A stretch of 64,000 bases of DNA, taken from Tenericutes bacterium MO-XQ (GTDB taxonomy: Bacteria > Bacillota_I > Bacilli_A > Acholeplasmatales > Acholeplasmataceae). Location of the stretch: NCBI GenBank assembly GCA_002838185.1, contig CP017948.1, positions 930,001-994,000 of the forward strand. Reading direction: 5' to 3'. Below are positions 18,338 to 29,435 of this stretch, in pieces (within the stretch, counting starts at the first letter, position 1; each line of letters starts with the position of its first letter). The notes under the pieces were generated by a model. It made no database searches and was not told where the DNA came from. It saw only the letters and a list, made by a program, of their open reading frames with translations. The position numbers and the translations under genes are program-made.

Positions 18338-19468
18338 ATGCAATTTAGAGACTTAAAATCACAATATGAGAAGTATAAAAATGAAATTGACAATGCAGTG
18401 CAAAATGTTTTTGCTGAATCAAGTTTCATTAGCGGGCCACAAGTTAAAGCATTTGAGCAACGGCTTGCAGATTACGTTGGAGTCAAACATTGTATTTCAT
18501 GCGCAAATGGCACAGACGCTTTATCATTAGTACTTACTGCATGGAATATTGGTAAAGGTGATGCAGTTTTTGTTCCTGACTTTACTTTCTTTGCAACAGC
18601 TGAAGTTGTATCTTTTGTTGGAGCAACTCCAATATTTGTCGATGTTGATCCAGTTACTTTTAACATCGATACAAATAAGTTAGAGTTAAAAATACAGGAA
18701 GTTATTGAATTGCATGAACTTATACCCAAAGTAGTTATCCCTGTTGACTTATTTGGTTTACTAGCTGATTATGAGAAAATTGAAAAGATTGCAAAAAAAT
18801 ATAATTTATTGATTTTAGAAGATGCTGCACAAGGTTTTGGAGCAGAATACAAAGGTAGAAAAGCATGTAGCTTTGGAGATATTGCCACAACATCGTTTTT
18901 TCCTGCTAAACCATTAGGATGTTACGGTGATGGAGGTGCTATTTTCACAAACAACGATGAGATGGCATTATTGCTTGAGTCTTTAAGAGTTCATGGTAAA
19001 GGTGAAGATAAATATGACAATGTTAGAATTGGTGTTAATTCACGCTTAGATACAATTCAAGCTGCCATACTCGATGTAAAACTAACAGCTTTTATAAGTC
19101 ATGAATTAGATGATGTGAATAAAGTATACTTTAAATACAACAGCTTATTAGATGGTATCGTTGAAATACCAATCATCCCACAAAACTATCTATCTAGTTT
19201 TGCTCAATACACGATTAAGCTTAAGTCTCAGAAGCAACGAGATGAACTAAAATCTTACTTAGGCACAAAGGGTATACCAACGCTTATTTATTATACAAAA
19301 ACCATGCATAATCAAACTGCATTTAAACATCTTATTAATAACGATGAGGATTATCCTGTATCAATGGATTTATGTAAGAAAGTTCTGTCACTACCAATGC
19401 ATCCATACTTATCGGATTCAGAAATCGAGTTTATTACTAAATCTATCATTGAATTTATATCTAAATAA
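18338..19468 (+). CDS. wbpE: UDP-GlcNAc(3-keto)A aminotransferase (WbpE-like)
   Basis: A 376-residue DegT-family aminotransferase that converts the 3-keto intermediate to the 3-amino sugar with glutamate. Seen: MQFRDLKSQYEKYK start, ISGPQVKAFE, ANGTDALSL (57-65), LEDAAQGFGAEYKGRKACSFGD (160-181), and the PLP lysine K191 in FFPAKPLGCYGDGGA, all typical of WbpE/WlbC. GGAG before ATG 18338. It ends the polysaccharide run; no convincing terminator follows before the repeat region. No WbpI-type 2-epimerase is present, so the predicted donor is UDP-GlcNAc3NAcA. Confidence 0.9.
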   Translation: MQFRDLKSQYEKYKNEIDNAVQNVFAESSFISGPQVKAFEQRLADYVGVKHCISCANGTDALSLVLTAWNIGKGDAVFVPDFTFFATAEVVSFVGATPIFVDVDPVTFNIDTNKLELKIQEVIELHELIPKVVIPVDLFGLLADYEKIEKIAKKYNLLILEDAAQGFGAEYKGRKACSFGDIATTSFFPAKPLGCYGDGGAIFTNNDEMALLLESLRVHGKGEDKYDNVRIGVNSRLDTIQAAILDVKLTAFISHELDDVNKVYFKYNSLLDGIVEIPIIPQNYLSSFAQYTIKLKSQKQRDELKSYLGTKGIPTLIYYTKTMHNQTAFKHLINNDEDYPVSMDLCKKVLSLPMHPYLSDSEIEFITKSIIEFISK

Positions 19469-19496
19469 CTTTTTCAAAGTAATGACTTTCATAAGG

Positions 19497-20336
19497 ACCG
19501 ACAGTTCAAACTAAAGGGTCAGGGCAAGGGATATATTTTATTTTCATAACCACGTACATACAACGTACATCAGTTTCATAACAATGACATATTCTATTTA
19601 TGACAGTCTACTTCAAAGGGTCAAGGGTAGATGTATAACAATACGACTTTTTATGTGAATTTTCAGTTTGACCCTTGACACTTCACTTTGAACATGAGAG
19701 ATTTTGGAAGTGGCTTCCAGGTCTTAACAAAGACATTTCATAGCCACGTACATTGGTTTCATAATGACCGACAGTTCAAAGTAAAGACTCAGGGCAAGGG
19801 ATATATTTTATTTTCATAACCACGTACATACAACGTACATCAGTTTCATAACAATGACATATTCTATTTATGACAGTCTACTTCAAAGGGTCAAGGGTAG
19901 ATGTATAACAATACGACTTTTTATGTGAATTTTCAGTTTGACCCTTGACACTTCACTTTGAACATGAGAGATTTTGGAAGTGGCTTCCAGGTCTTAACAA
20001 AGACATTTCATAGCCACGTACATTGGTTTCATAATGACCGACAGTTCAAAGTAAAGACTCAGGGCAAGAGATATATTTTATTTTCATAACCACGTACATA
20101 GAACGTACATCAGTTTCATAACAATGACATATTCTATTTATGACAGTCTACTTCAAAGGGTCAAGGGTAGATGTATAACAATACGACTTTTTATGTGAAT
20201 TTTCAGTTTGACCCTTGACACTTCACTTTGAACATGAGAGATTTTGGAAGTGACTTCCAGGTCTTAACAAAGACATTTCATAGCCACGTACATTGGTTTC
20301 ATAATGACCGACAGTTCAAAGTAAAGACTCAGGGCA
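19497..20336 (+). repeat. Three tandem 270-bp repeats (type C) plus 30-bp partial copy
   Basis: Three copies start at 19497, 19767 and 20037 with an exact 270-bp period, and the first 30 bases of a fourth start at 20307. Copies 2 and 3 differ at only a few positions (for example 20069, 20102 and the TGACTTCC at 20252). Each unit holds two direct ACGTACAT motifs and an inverted pair built on GTCAAGGGT (forward near the middle, reverse as GACCCTTGACACTTCACTTTG). The reverse half matches the TTCAAAGTGAAGGG motif of the A and B units downstream. I see no gene in it. Confidence 0.93.
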
Positions 20337-20681
20337 TGGAGTCGAGGGGATTTGAACTTTTGATAAAATAACCTTGACTTTTGCTTTTAGTTGAGATGTT
20401 AAGTGATGTTTTGTTCTGTTCAAAAAAAACTATAAAATGACAGTCTATAGTGTAGGGTCAACTCGCAAAATTAGGTTCAAAGTGAAGGGTTTCAGCGAAA
20501 CCGACAGTTGTTAAAGCAGGACTGAGACATAAATGCGAGAAACTGTATGAAAACTGTAACAGTTTGCCTGCAAATGTTGACATATAGACGTCAACTCAGC
20601 TTGCAACGTTTTTCAAAAAACACACAGTTGTGTGTGTTAAAGTGTAGGGTCAACATGCAAAAGTATGTTTAAAGTGAAGGG
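20337..20681 (+). repeat. Repeat units A1 and truncated B1
   Basis: A1 is 20337-20529 (193 bp) and starts with the tRNA-3'-end-like 21-mer in reverse orientation. B1 is 20530-20681 (152 bp) and stops after GAAGGG. The missing 40 bp of B1 are found at 23636-23675, on the far side of the cyclase cassette; the two parts add to 192 bp, the usual unit length. Both units share a 3' module with TGTAGGGTCAAC, TTCAAAGTGAAGGG and ACCGACAG. Confidence 0.88.
20665..20681 (+). repeat. Left direct repeat of the cassette
   Basis: A 17-bp sequence (ATGTTTAAAGTGAAGGG) that recurs with one difference at 23619-23635. It marks the left junction of the 2.95 kb cassette inside unit B1. Because the same motif is part of every unit, it could be a target duplication or a recombination site. 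Confidence 0.6.
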
Positions 20682-20821
20682 CGGATTTTGTGGTTAAACT
20701 GATTGGCTAAATTAAAATAAGATATACTAAAGAGGAGAGTATATAAACTATATTGAATAGTTATAATAGATGAATTATAGAATGATTATAAAAAATCTAT
20801 TTTAGAGGGGTGTATAAGTAA

Positions 20822-21547
20822 ATGGGTTATGATTACGAAAAAGGTAAGCAAAGAGTGGAAAGTATTCTTAATATAAGCACTTCAGTTGAGAATATTGATA
20901 GTATCCCTAAAGATGAAACTAAATGGACTTACGATAATGGGATTAAAAGCTGGGTTACTGCGATATTTGTTGATTTAAGAGAATCTACAGATTTTTTTTC
21001 AAAAGCTAAAAAAGAAGATGTTGCAAGAACTATTAGAGCTTATGCATCAGAGATAATTGAAATAATGAATTTATCGACTTTGGTTAGAGAAATAGGCGTT
21101 AGAGGTGATTGTGTTTACGGTATTTTCAGTTCACCAAATAAACAAACTGAAAATGAACTTTTTAGTCTTTGTATTTGGATAAACACATATATAAAAATGC
21201 TTAATAAACTACTAAAGAATAAAAACCTTAATCCCGTAAAAGCAGGTATTGGGATGGCAACATCTGAAGATTTGATTATTAAAGCTGGAAAAAAAGGCAG
21301 TGGAATAAATGATAAGGTTTGGATAGGTGAAGCCTTGGCAAAAGCGGATCATCTGTCAAAAGTAACATGTAAAAGTAATGGAAATAAAACAACATCATCG
21401 CCTATTGCAATAAGTAGCACATCATATATAAACATTAAAGATTTTAGTAATAGAAAAGAGTTGCTAGAAAAACACCCACACCAGGATTATTACACAAGTA
21501 ATGCTATTAAAATTGAAATGAATAATTGGATGAACAGTAACATCTAG
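20822..21547 (+). CDS. Class III nucleotidyl cyclase-like protein (PycC-like)
   Basis: A 241-residue protein with a cyclase homology domain at about 45-205. Both metal aspartates are visible: D51 in AIFVDLRESTDFF and D96 in REIGVRGDCVYGIF. AGIGMATSED (141-150) and KVWIGEALAKADHLSK (165-180) match the later core. At the place of the usual transition-state Asn and Arg I read Ala and His. These FVDxR/GIRGD/WIG features are like cCMP/cUMP-making Pycsar cyclases, from recall. No membrane segment. AGAGGGG lies 9 nt before the ATG. It heads a four-gene set bracketed by repeats. Confidence 0.72.
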   Translation: MGYDYEKGKQRVESILNISTSVENIDSIPKDETKWTYDNGIKSWVTAIFVDLRESTDFFSKAKKEDVARTIRAYASEIIEIMNLSTLVREIGVRGDCVYGIFSSPNKQTENELFSLCIWINTYIKMLNKLLKNKNLNPVKAGIGMATSEDLIIKAGKKGSGINDKVWIGEALAKADHLSKVTCKSNGNKTTSSPIAISSTSYINIKDFSNRKELLEKHPHQDYYTSNAIKIEMNNWMNSNI

Positions 21548-21581
21548 TTAGATATTTTCAAGAAAATTATAGGGGTTGTTT

Positions 21582-22163
21582 ATGAATTCAATAATTATTA
21601 ATAATGCTATAACAGTTGTTATCGATATGAGAAATTCTTCAAATTTAATTAATGATGATAATGATGTAATATTAGCAGAAAAAATTATATTAGAGTTTAA
21701 TAATTTGATTTATGATAATAAAGGAAACACTATTTTTTCTAAATCAACAGGTGATGGATATATTTTAATTTATGAGACAGAAAAATTTATACATTCCTAT
21801 CCGGCCTTAAATCAATTAATTTCGGAAGTTACTGCTTATATTAATAAATTAGTGTTAACGTATCCTGATTTAGAGTTAGGTTACGGTATTGGAATGCAAA
21901 AATCACCGGTCAAAATTATAAAGTTTGAATCTGATATTCATAAATCAGAATTTTTAATTGGACAATCTATTAATACTTCTACAAAATATGCATACTATCA
22001 TAATCGAACATCCTTAGAACATAAAGAGTTTGTTTTTGATGGTATACTTACGACAAAAACAATAAATAATCTGCTTTTAAAAGAGGGGTTTGAAGATCTT
22101 GAAAAGTGTAAGGAAAAATCTGGTATTAGTGCCTATAGATTAAAAACATTAAAAAGGAGATGA
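21582..22163 (+). CDS. Second cyclase-homology protein
   Basis: A 193-residue protein that is almost only a cyclase-like domain. Seen: D15 in TVVIDMRNSSNL, STGDGYILIYE with D58, GYGIGMQKSPVKI (100-112), and FLIGQSINTSTKY (124-136), where N131 and K135 lie at the places of the transition-state Asn and Arg. It is distinct from the first cyclase gene but similar in layout to SatD-family proteins. It may be a partner subunit or a second enzyme. ATG 21582 is 6 nt after AGGGG; the next gene follows after 4 bp. Confidence 0.62.
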   Translation: MNSIIINNAITVVIDMRNSSNLINDDNDVILAEKIILEFNNLIYDNKGNTIFSKSTGDGYILIYETEKFIHSYPALNQLISEVTAYINKLVLTYPDLELGYGIGMQKSPVKIIKFESDIHKSEFLIGQSINTSTKYAYYHNRTSLEHKEFVFDGILTTKTINNLLLKEGFEDLEKCKEKSGISAYRLKTLKRR

Positions 22164-22167
22164 AAAA

Positions 22168-22923
22168 ATGTTTCAGCTATTGTTGATGTTTCATTTGATT
22201 GGGGACTTCATTATTCAAAATGAAAATGATGTAACCATGAGAAGTAATAAACCTTTTATCGGAAACGTTTTTCATGTACTTAAAACATATGTTTCCTATA
22301 TAATTTTATTGATAATATTTTGGCTTCTTATGGATCCAGGGAACTTTAAATTATTTTTTGATTATACCATTAAGTTAGGCATACTCTCCTTGATGCATTT
22401 ATTTATAGATTTAATAAAGACCTATTTCGTTAATTTTAAACCGAAATTTCCGTATGTTAAAAACACTGATAGTGAGAAATTTAATACATGGATGTTTCTT
22501 TTAGATCAACTTATTCATGTTCTTAGTATTGTTCTTTTACTAGAGTTGTTTAATATAATTGATATATCAACTATTGACCTAAAAATAATCATAATGATTA
22601 ATGCTGTCTTAATATCAACATTTTTTGGACATGAGCTCATAAAGCTTTTAATGAACTGCATATTAAAAGATTATGTATTGGATAATAGTTTCAAATCAGC
22701 AAAGTATATAGGAATACTAGAACGATTATTAATAACACCAACAATTATTTTTGGTGTTTATGAAGTATTGTTAGTTGTACTAGGTTTAAAAGTTTTTTCT
22801 GACTTTAAACAAGAAGAATCTAAAATAATAAATAGAAATGCTTTTATTATCGGAAATCTCTTATCATTATTAATGGTCTTCATCGGAGTAATATATTATT
22901 ACACTTTTATGGAGCTTTTATAA
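22168..22923 (+). CDS. DUF3307 membrane protein
   Basis: A 251-residue polytopic membrane protein. The N-terminus has the DUF3307 signature HLIGDFIIQNE (9-19), a conserved H36 region (NVFHVLKTY) and LMHLFIDLIK (about 76-85), whose His and Asp look like active-site or metal residues. About six to seven hydrophobic segments follow, including two at the C-terminus beyond the usual domain. Function of DUF3307 is unknown. It follows the second cyclase-like gene by 4 bp with AAGGAG, so the two are co-translated. As the only membrane protein of the cassette it is the candidate effector. Confidence 0.75.
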   Translation: MFQLLLMFHLIGDFIIQNENDVTMRSNKPFIGNVFHVLKTYVSYIILLIIFWLLMDPGNFKLFFDYTIKLGILSLMHLFIDLIKTYFVNFKPKFPYVKNTDSEKFNTWMFLLDQLIHVLSIVLLLELFNIIDISTIDLKIIIMINAVLISTFFGHELIKLLMNCILKDYVLDNSFKSAKYIGILERLLITPTIIFGVYEVLLVVLGLKVFSDFKQEESKIINRNAFIIGNLLSLLMVFIGVIYYYTFMELL

Positions 22924-23008
22924 TTATAAAAGAAATTTCCACAAAAAATGATATGAAATATTTTTATCATGAAATATTAGAGTATAAAACAATCAGGATG
23001 ATAACACT

Positions 23009-23422
23009 ATGAAAAATATAATAAATGAAAACATCGATTTAACAAAAAAAACAAACCTAAAATCTAAATCTTGGGAATTTTTGTCAAAAAAAGATAAAGC
23101 ATTTCTTTTATCTTCAAATCTAAAACTAAATTGGGAAGAGTATGATTTTGAAATTATTAGAGACGAAAATAATGATATAGACGCTCTAATATCTTATTAT
23201 CTTGAAAGAGAAGAAAAGTTAATAGAGATTGATCACTTTGAAGTGATTTATAAAAATATTATGAATGGGACAAGAATCATTAATAAATGTATCTCAGAAA
23301 TGGAAAAGATTGGTGTAAAGATAATTAGGGTCAACGCACTAAATTCTATTGGGTTCTGGAAATCTCTCAATTTTCAATTAACTTCTAATAGTGATAATAA
23401 TGAAATGATTCGTTATTTATGA
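23009..23422 (+). CDS. Small GNAT-like protein
   Basis: A 137-residue protein with weak GNAT character: a strand-rich middle (LISYYLEREEKLIEIDHFEV), a helix NGTRIINKCISEMEKIGVKIIRV where the acyl-CoA loop would be, and the C-terminal NALNSIGFWKSLNFQL, close to the usual N-x-x-a-x-x-F-W-x-x-x-G-F motif. The R/Q-x-x-G-x-G/A loop is not well kept (MNGTRI), so activity is uncertain. It is 86 bp after the DUF3307 gene and is the last gene inside the repeat-bracketed cassette. Confidence 0.45.
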   Translation: MKNIINENIDLTKKTNLKSKSWEFLSKKDKAFLLSSNLKLNWEEYDFEIIRDENNDIDALISYYLEREEKLIEIDHFEVIYKNIMNGTRIINKCISEMEKIGVKIIRVNALNSIGFWKSLNFQLTSNSDNNEMIRYL

Positions 23423-23610
23423 AAAATATTTATTAATTACTTTTAATGAATAAATGCATTTTTAGATTAAAATTATCAATTGTATAAAGGTCTTTTGACA
23501 AAAAAAATATTGAGTTTGAGTAGCAAAATCAAGATTGGAGAGTACAAGTAGACGGTCAATATCAAAAGTATTTTTACTAAGTAACTGATAACGTCTTGTC
23601 TAGACCATAA
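23423..23610 (+). other. AT-rich stretch at right end of cassette
   Basis: I see no gene, terminator or strong promoter here. A TTGACA at about 23496 has no -10 partner at the right distance. The stretch is absent from the repeat units and is part of the inserted cassette. Confidence 0.4.
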
Positions 23611-23618
23611 GTGTCATC

Positions 23619-23635
23619 ATGTTCAAAGTGAAGGG
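23619..23635 (+). repeat. Right direct repeat of the cassette
   Basis: ATGTTCAAAGTGAAGGG, 16 of 17 identical to 20665-20681. The bases after it (23636-23675) are the missing tail of unit B1. Confidence 0.6.
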
Positions 23636-23675
23636 GTTCATTGAAACCGACACTCATTTCACCAGGACTGAGACA

Positions 23676-23696
23676 TGGAGTCGAGGGGATTTGAAC
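23676..23696 (-). repeat. tRNA-3'-end-like 21-mer (unit A)
   Basis: Read on the minus strand this is GTTCAAATCCCCTCGACTCCA: T loop, 3' half of the T stem, acceptor strand and discriminator A, with U at position 70 as in Ala-tRNA and tmRNA. Identical copies lie at 20337-20357, 24061-24081 and 24253-24273. The rest of a tRNA is missing and the 5' half of the T stem does not pair, so this is a fragment, like an attachment site. Confidence 0.7.
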
Positions 23697-24660
23697 TTTT
23701 GATAAAAGCAGCTTGACTTTTGCTCTTAGTAGAGATGTTAAGTGACGTTTTAATACGTTGTAAAAAAACACAATTTAGACAGTCCATAGTGTAGGGTCAT
23801 CATGCAAAATTCATGTTCAAAGTGAAGGGTTTCAGCGAAACCGACAGTTGTTTTAGAAGGACTGCGACAACCGGCACATAACTGTATGAAAACTGTAACA
23901 GTTTGCCTGCAAATGTTGACATATAGACGTCAACTCACCTTGCAACGTTTTACAAAAAACACACAGTTGTGTGTGTTAAAGTGTAGGTTCAACTCGTAAA
24001 ACTATGTTCAAAGTGAAGGGGTTCATTGAAACCGACAGTCATTTCACTAGGACTACGACATGGAGTCGAGGGGATTTGAACTTTTGATAAAGTTAACTTA
24101 ATTTTTGCTCTTAGTTGGGATGTTAAATGATGTTTGAACTTAAGAAAAAAACATCCAAAAGACAGTTCATAGTGTAGGGTCAACACGCGAAATTTATGTT
24201 CAAAGTGAAGGGGTTCAGTGAAACCGACAGTCATTTCGCTAGAACTGAGACATGGAGTCGAGGGGATTTGAACTTTTGATAAAATTAACTTGACTTTTGC
24301 TCTTATTAGAGATGTTAAGTGGTGTTTAATTCGTTGAAAAAAAACACAATTTAGACAGTCCATAGTGAAGGGTCATCATGCAAAATTTATGTTCAAAGTG
24401 AAGGGTTTCAGCGAAACCGACAGTTGTTAAAGCAGGACTGAGACAACCCGGCACATAACTGTATGAAAACTGTAACAGTTTGCCTGAAGATGTTGGCATA
24501 TAGACGTCAAATCACTTTGCAACGTTTTTCAAAAAACACACAGTTGTGTGTGTTAAAGTGTAGGGTCAACTCGTAAAATTATGTTCAAAGTGAAGGGGTT
24601 CATTGAAACCGACAGTCATTTCACTAGGACTAAGACAAGATTAATAACATTGTATACATG

Positions 24661-24690
24661 CCAATCATGTAATAGCATGATTTGGTTTTT
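24661..24690 (+). terminator. Terminator after the repeat array
   Basis: CCAATCATG (24661-24669), loop TAATAG, CATGATTTGG (24676-24685), then five T. One bulged base. It suggests that the array is transcribed rightward. Confidence 0.65.
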
Positions 24691-24781
24691 ATTAAGATAA
24701 TAAATGTCTAACTAATTCAAAGAAAAAAACGTCTATTTTTGTAGATCAATACTAATATGATGTTTTTACAAAAAAGATATG

Positions 24782-24816
24782 ACTTACACATTACATTTGT
24801 GTAAGTTTTTCTTTTT
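24782..24816 (+). terminator. Second terminator upstream of guaB
   Basis: Perfect 9-bp stem ACTTACACA / TGTGTAAGT (24782-24790 with 24798-24806) followed by a T-rich tail. It insulates guaB from the repeat island. Confidence 0.8.
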
Positions 24817-24820
24817 CCAA

Positions 24821-24849
24821 TTGCTTATCACAAAAACATTTGTTATAAT
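24821..24849 (+). promoter_or_regulatory. guaBA promoter
   Basis: TTGCTT at 24821-24826, 17-nt spacer, TATAAT at 24844-24849, placed just before the riboswitch aptamer. Confidence 0.8.
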
Positions 24850-24861
24850 ACTCTTAATATA

Positions 24862-27969
<3,108 letters not shown>

Positions 27970-28048
27970 AAAACTACCACAGAAACCATAATTTTTGTAG
28001 TATAATAAGTACTAAGAACAATTAAATTTATACTCACGGGGGTTTACT

Positions 28049-29329
28049 ATGAAAAAAACTTTATTAATCTTTTTATTTGGTTTACTTTTATCATTATCAG
28101 CATGTACAAATACTGACAATGATATTCAAGAACAACCAGAAGAAAAAGAAAAAATTGTTTTACCTGAAACATTAAAAGATGCTGTAACAACTTATCAATC
28201 TAAACTAAATACGATTATCGATAACGATCAAGTTACATTATCAGGAGAAAATATATTAACTAGATTTTATAATAATACACCATATGATCCAGATGATATG
28301 TTACCTAGAGAAACTTATTTAGATGTGTACAATAATCAAATAGATAATTCTAATCATGTCTATTTAACAGAATACTTAAGGATATACAAAGAATTACTAG
28401 ATGAGTTATATACAGAACTAGAAGCTTATGATATTGATGATTTAGAGGCAAATATTAGCATTAGTTATACATTTGGTCAAACTATGGACGCTTATGTCTA
28501 TTTATCTGCAGATAAAGGCGTTGTCGTTAAATTTGAAACAACTAGTGTGTTTAGCGAAGAACCAATCAATATTGGCATTAAACTTGGATATGAGAATGAT
28601 ATATTCTTTGTAAAAGAGTTTAAGCATTATACGATACAAGATAGTTATCATTATTTTGAGTTTTTAGAAAATGTATCACTTATTGAAATTGATTATCGTG
28701 ATGAGTATAATTTTCGATACTCATACAAAAATCAAGTGAATAATGAAGATTTTGACTTATATCTAAGTTCAAACGCATATGGTCCAGATGATTATGTATT
28801 AAGATGGTTTAATCCAGAAACAAACATAAGAACTATTTATGCTGATGGCTATGAAGCAATTAGACATTTTGAACAATTCAACGAAAAAACATCAATTTTT
28901 TCTTATACAGACTATTTAGATGGTAATATTGCATTACGTTTTCAACTCTTAGAAGCTACTGGATGGGATTATGCATACTTAGATAGTAATGCACATCCTA
29001 ATCAAGGTGTATATTTCAATAATGTTATGCTATTTGAAGAAGATGAATATAGACAATTTAATGTTGATTTAAATCCAGAATATGGTCGTGCAAATGTCGG
29101 TGTTACTATTGATATCAGTAAAGATGAACTTACCAATGATATTCTTAATCTTAATAAATATGGTATGGATTTTAATCATCCTGAAATTACTGTTCAGTCA
29201 ATTGCGACCACAATTGAAACCTTATATGAAGAAAGTAAGAGTTTAGCAGTATATAGAGGTATTGATTTTTATAGTGGAAATGTTAAAGATGAGTTATATG
29301 AACAAATGGATGAAGATATAGTATCATAA
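28049..29329 (+). CDS. Lipoprotein of unknown function
   Basis: A 426-residue protein with a lipoprotein signal peptide: basic MKK, hydrophobic LLIFLFGLLLSLS and the lipobox LSAC with C19 as the acylated residue. The mature part is acidic (EEKEKIVLPETLKDAV, then many Asp/Tyr-rich strands) without membrane segments, so it is anchored on the outside of the cell. I do not recognise a domain. GGGGG precedes the ATG; a TATAAT at 28001 may be its -10. It stands alone, with a terminator after it. Confidence 0.7.
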   Translation: MKKTLLIFLFGLLLSLSACTNTDNDIQEQPEEKEKIVLPETLKDAVTTYQSKLNTIIDNDQVTLSGENILTRFYNNTPYDPDDMLPRETYLDVYNNQIDNSNHVYLTEYLRIYKELLDELYTELEAYDIDDLEANISISYTFGQTMDAYVYLSADKGVVVKFETTSVFSEEPINIGIKLGYENDIFFVKEFKHYTIQDSYHYFEFLENVSLIEIDYRDEYNFRYSYKNQVNNEDFDLYLSSNAYGPDDYVLRWFNPETNIRTIYADGYEAIRHFEQFNEKTSIFSYTDYLDGNIALRFQLLEATGWDYAYLDSNAHPNQGVYFNNVMLFEEDEYRQFNVDLNPEYGRANVGVTIDISKDELTNDILNLNKYGMDFNHPEITVQSIATTIETLYEESKSLAVYRGIDFYSGNVKDELYEQMDEDIVS

Positions 29330-29348
29330 TAAAAAGACTGGTAAAAAG

Positions 29349-29376
29349 GATTTGCATAAAAAGCGAATCTTTTTTT
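29349..29376 (+). terminator. Terminator after the lipoprotein gene
   Basis: GATTTGC/GCGAATC stem (one G.T pair), 7-nt loop, seven T. Confidence 0.8.
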
Positions 29377-29435
29377 GGTTATCTAAAAATTTATTTCATG
29401 CTATACTATCTATAGATAAAAGGATGTGTGCAATC

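Larger units (their letters stand above)
23611..24637 (+). repeat. Array of 192-bp units: B1 tail, A2, B2, A3, A4, B3
   Basis: After a partial unit (23611-23675) come five contiguous units: A2 23676-23869, B2 23870-24060, A3 24061-24252, A4 24253-24445, B3 24446-24637, each 191-194 bp. A and B differ in their first half and share their second half (TGTAGGGTCAAC ... TTCAAAGTGAAGGG ... ACCGACAG ... AGGACTxxGACA). The minus strand can be read as short open frames with a repeated peptide, which I take to be shadows of the DNA repeat. Confidence 0.93.

Noticed and set aside
20337-20357. A complete tRNA gene on the minus strand
   Set aside because: Only the T loop and acceptor strand are present. 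The 5' T-stem half does not pair and no anticodon or D arm can be found upstream in that direction.
20822-21547. Plain adenylate cyclase
   Set aside because: The transition-state Asn and Arg are not seen and the motif style is closer to Pycsar-type proteins, so no nucleotide product was assigned.
20682-23635. Prophage or integrative element
   Set aside because: No integrase, transposase, replication or structural gene is present in the insert.
23989-24363. Minus-strand open frame of 124 codons, and a similar one at 23577-23771, with a repeated peptide ending in PSTPC...PLHFEH
   Set aside because: They lie wholly inside the A units and repeat with them, and have no ribosome site. The peptide is the translation of the tRNA-like DNA repeat, not a conserved protein.
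19497-24637. CRISPR array
   Set aside because: The units are 190-270 bp and adjoin without short unique spacers, and no cas genes are nearby.
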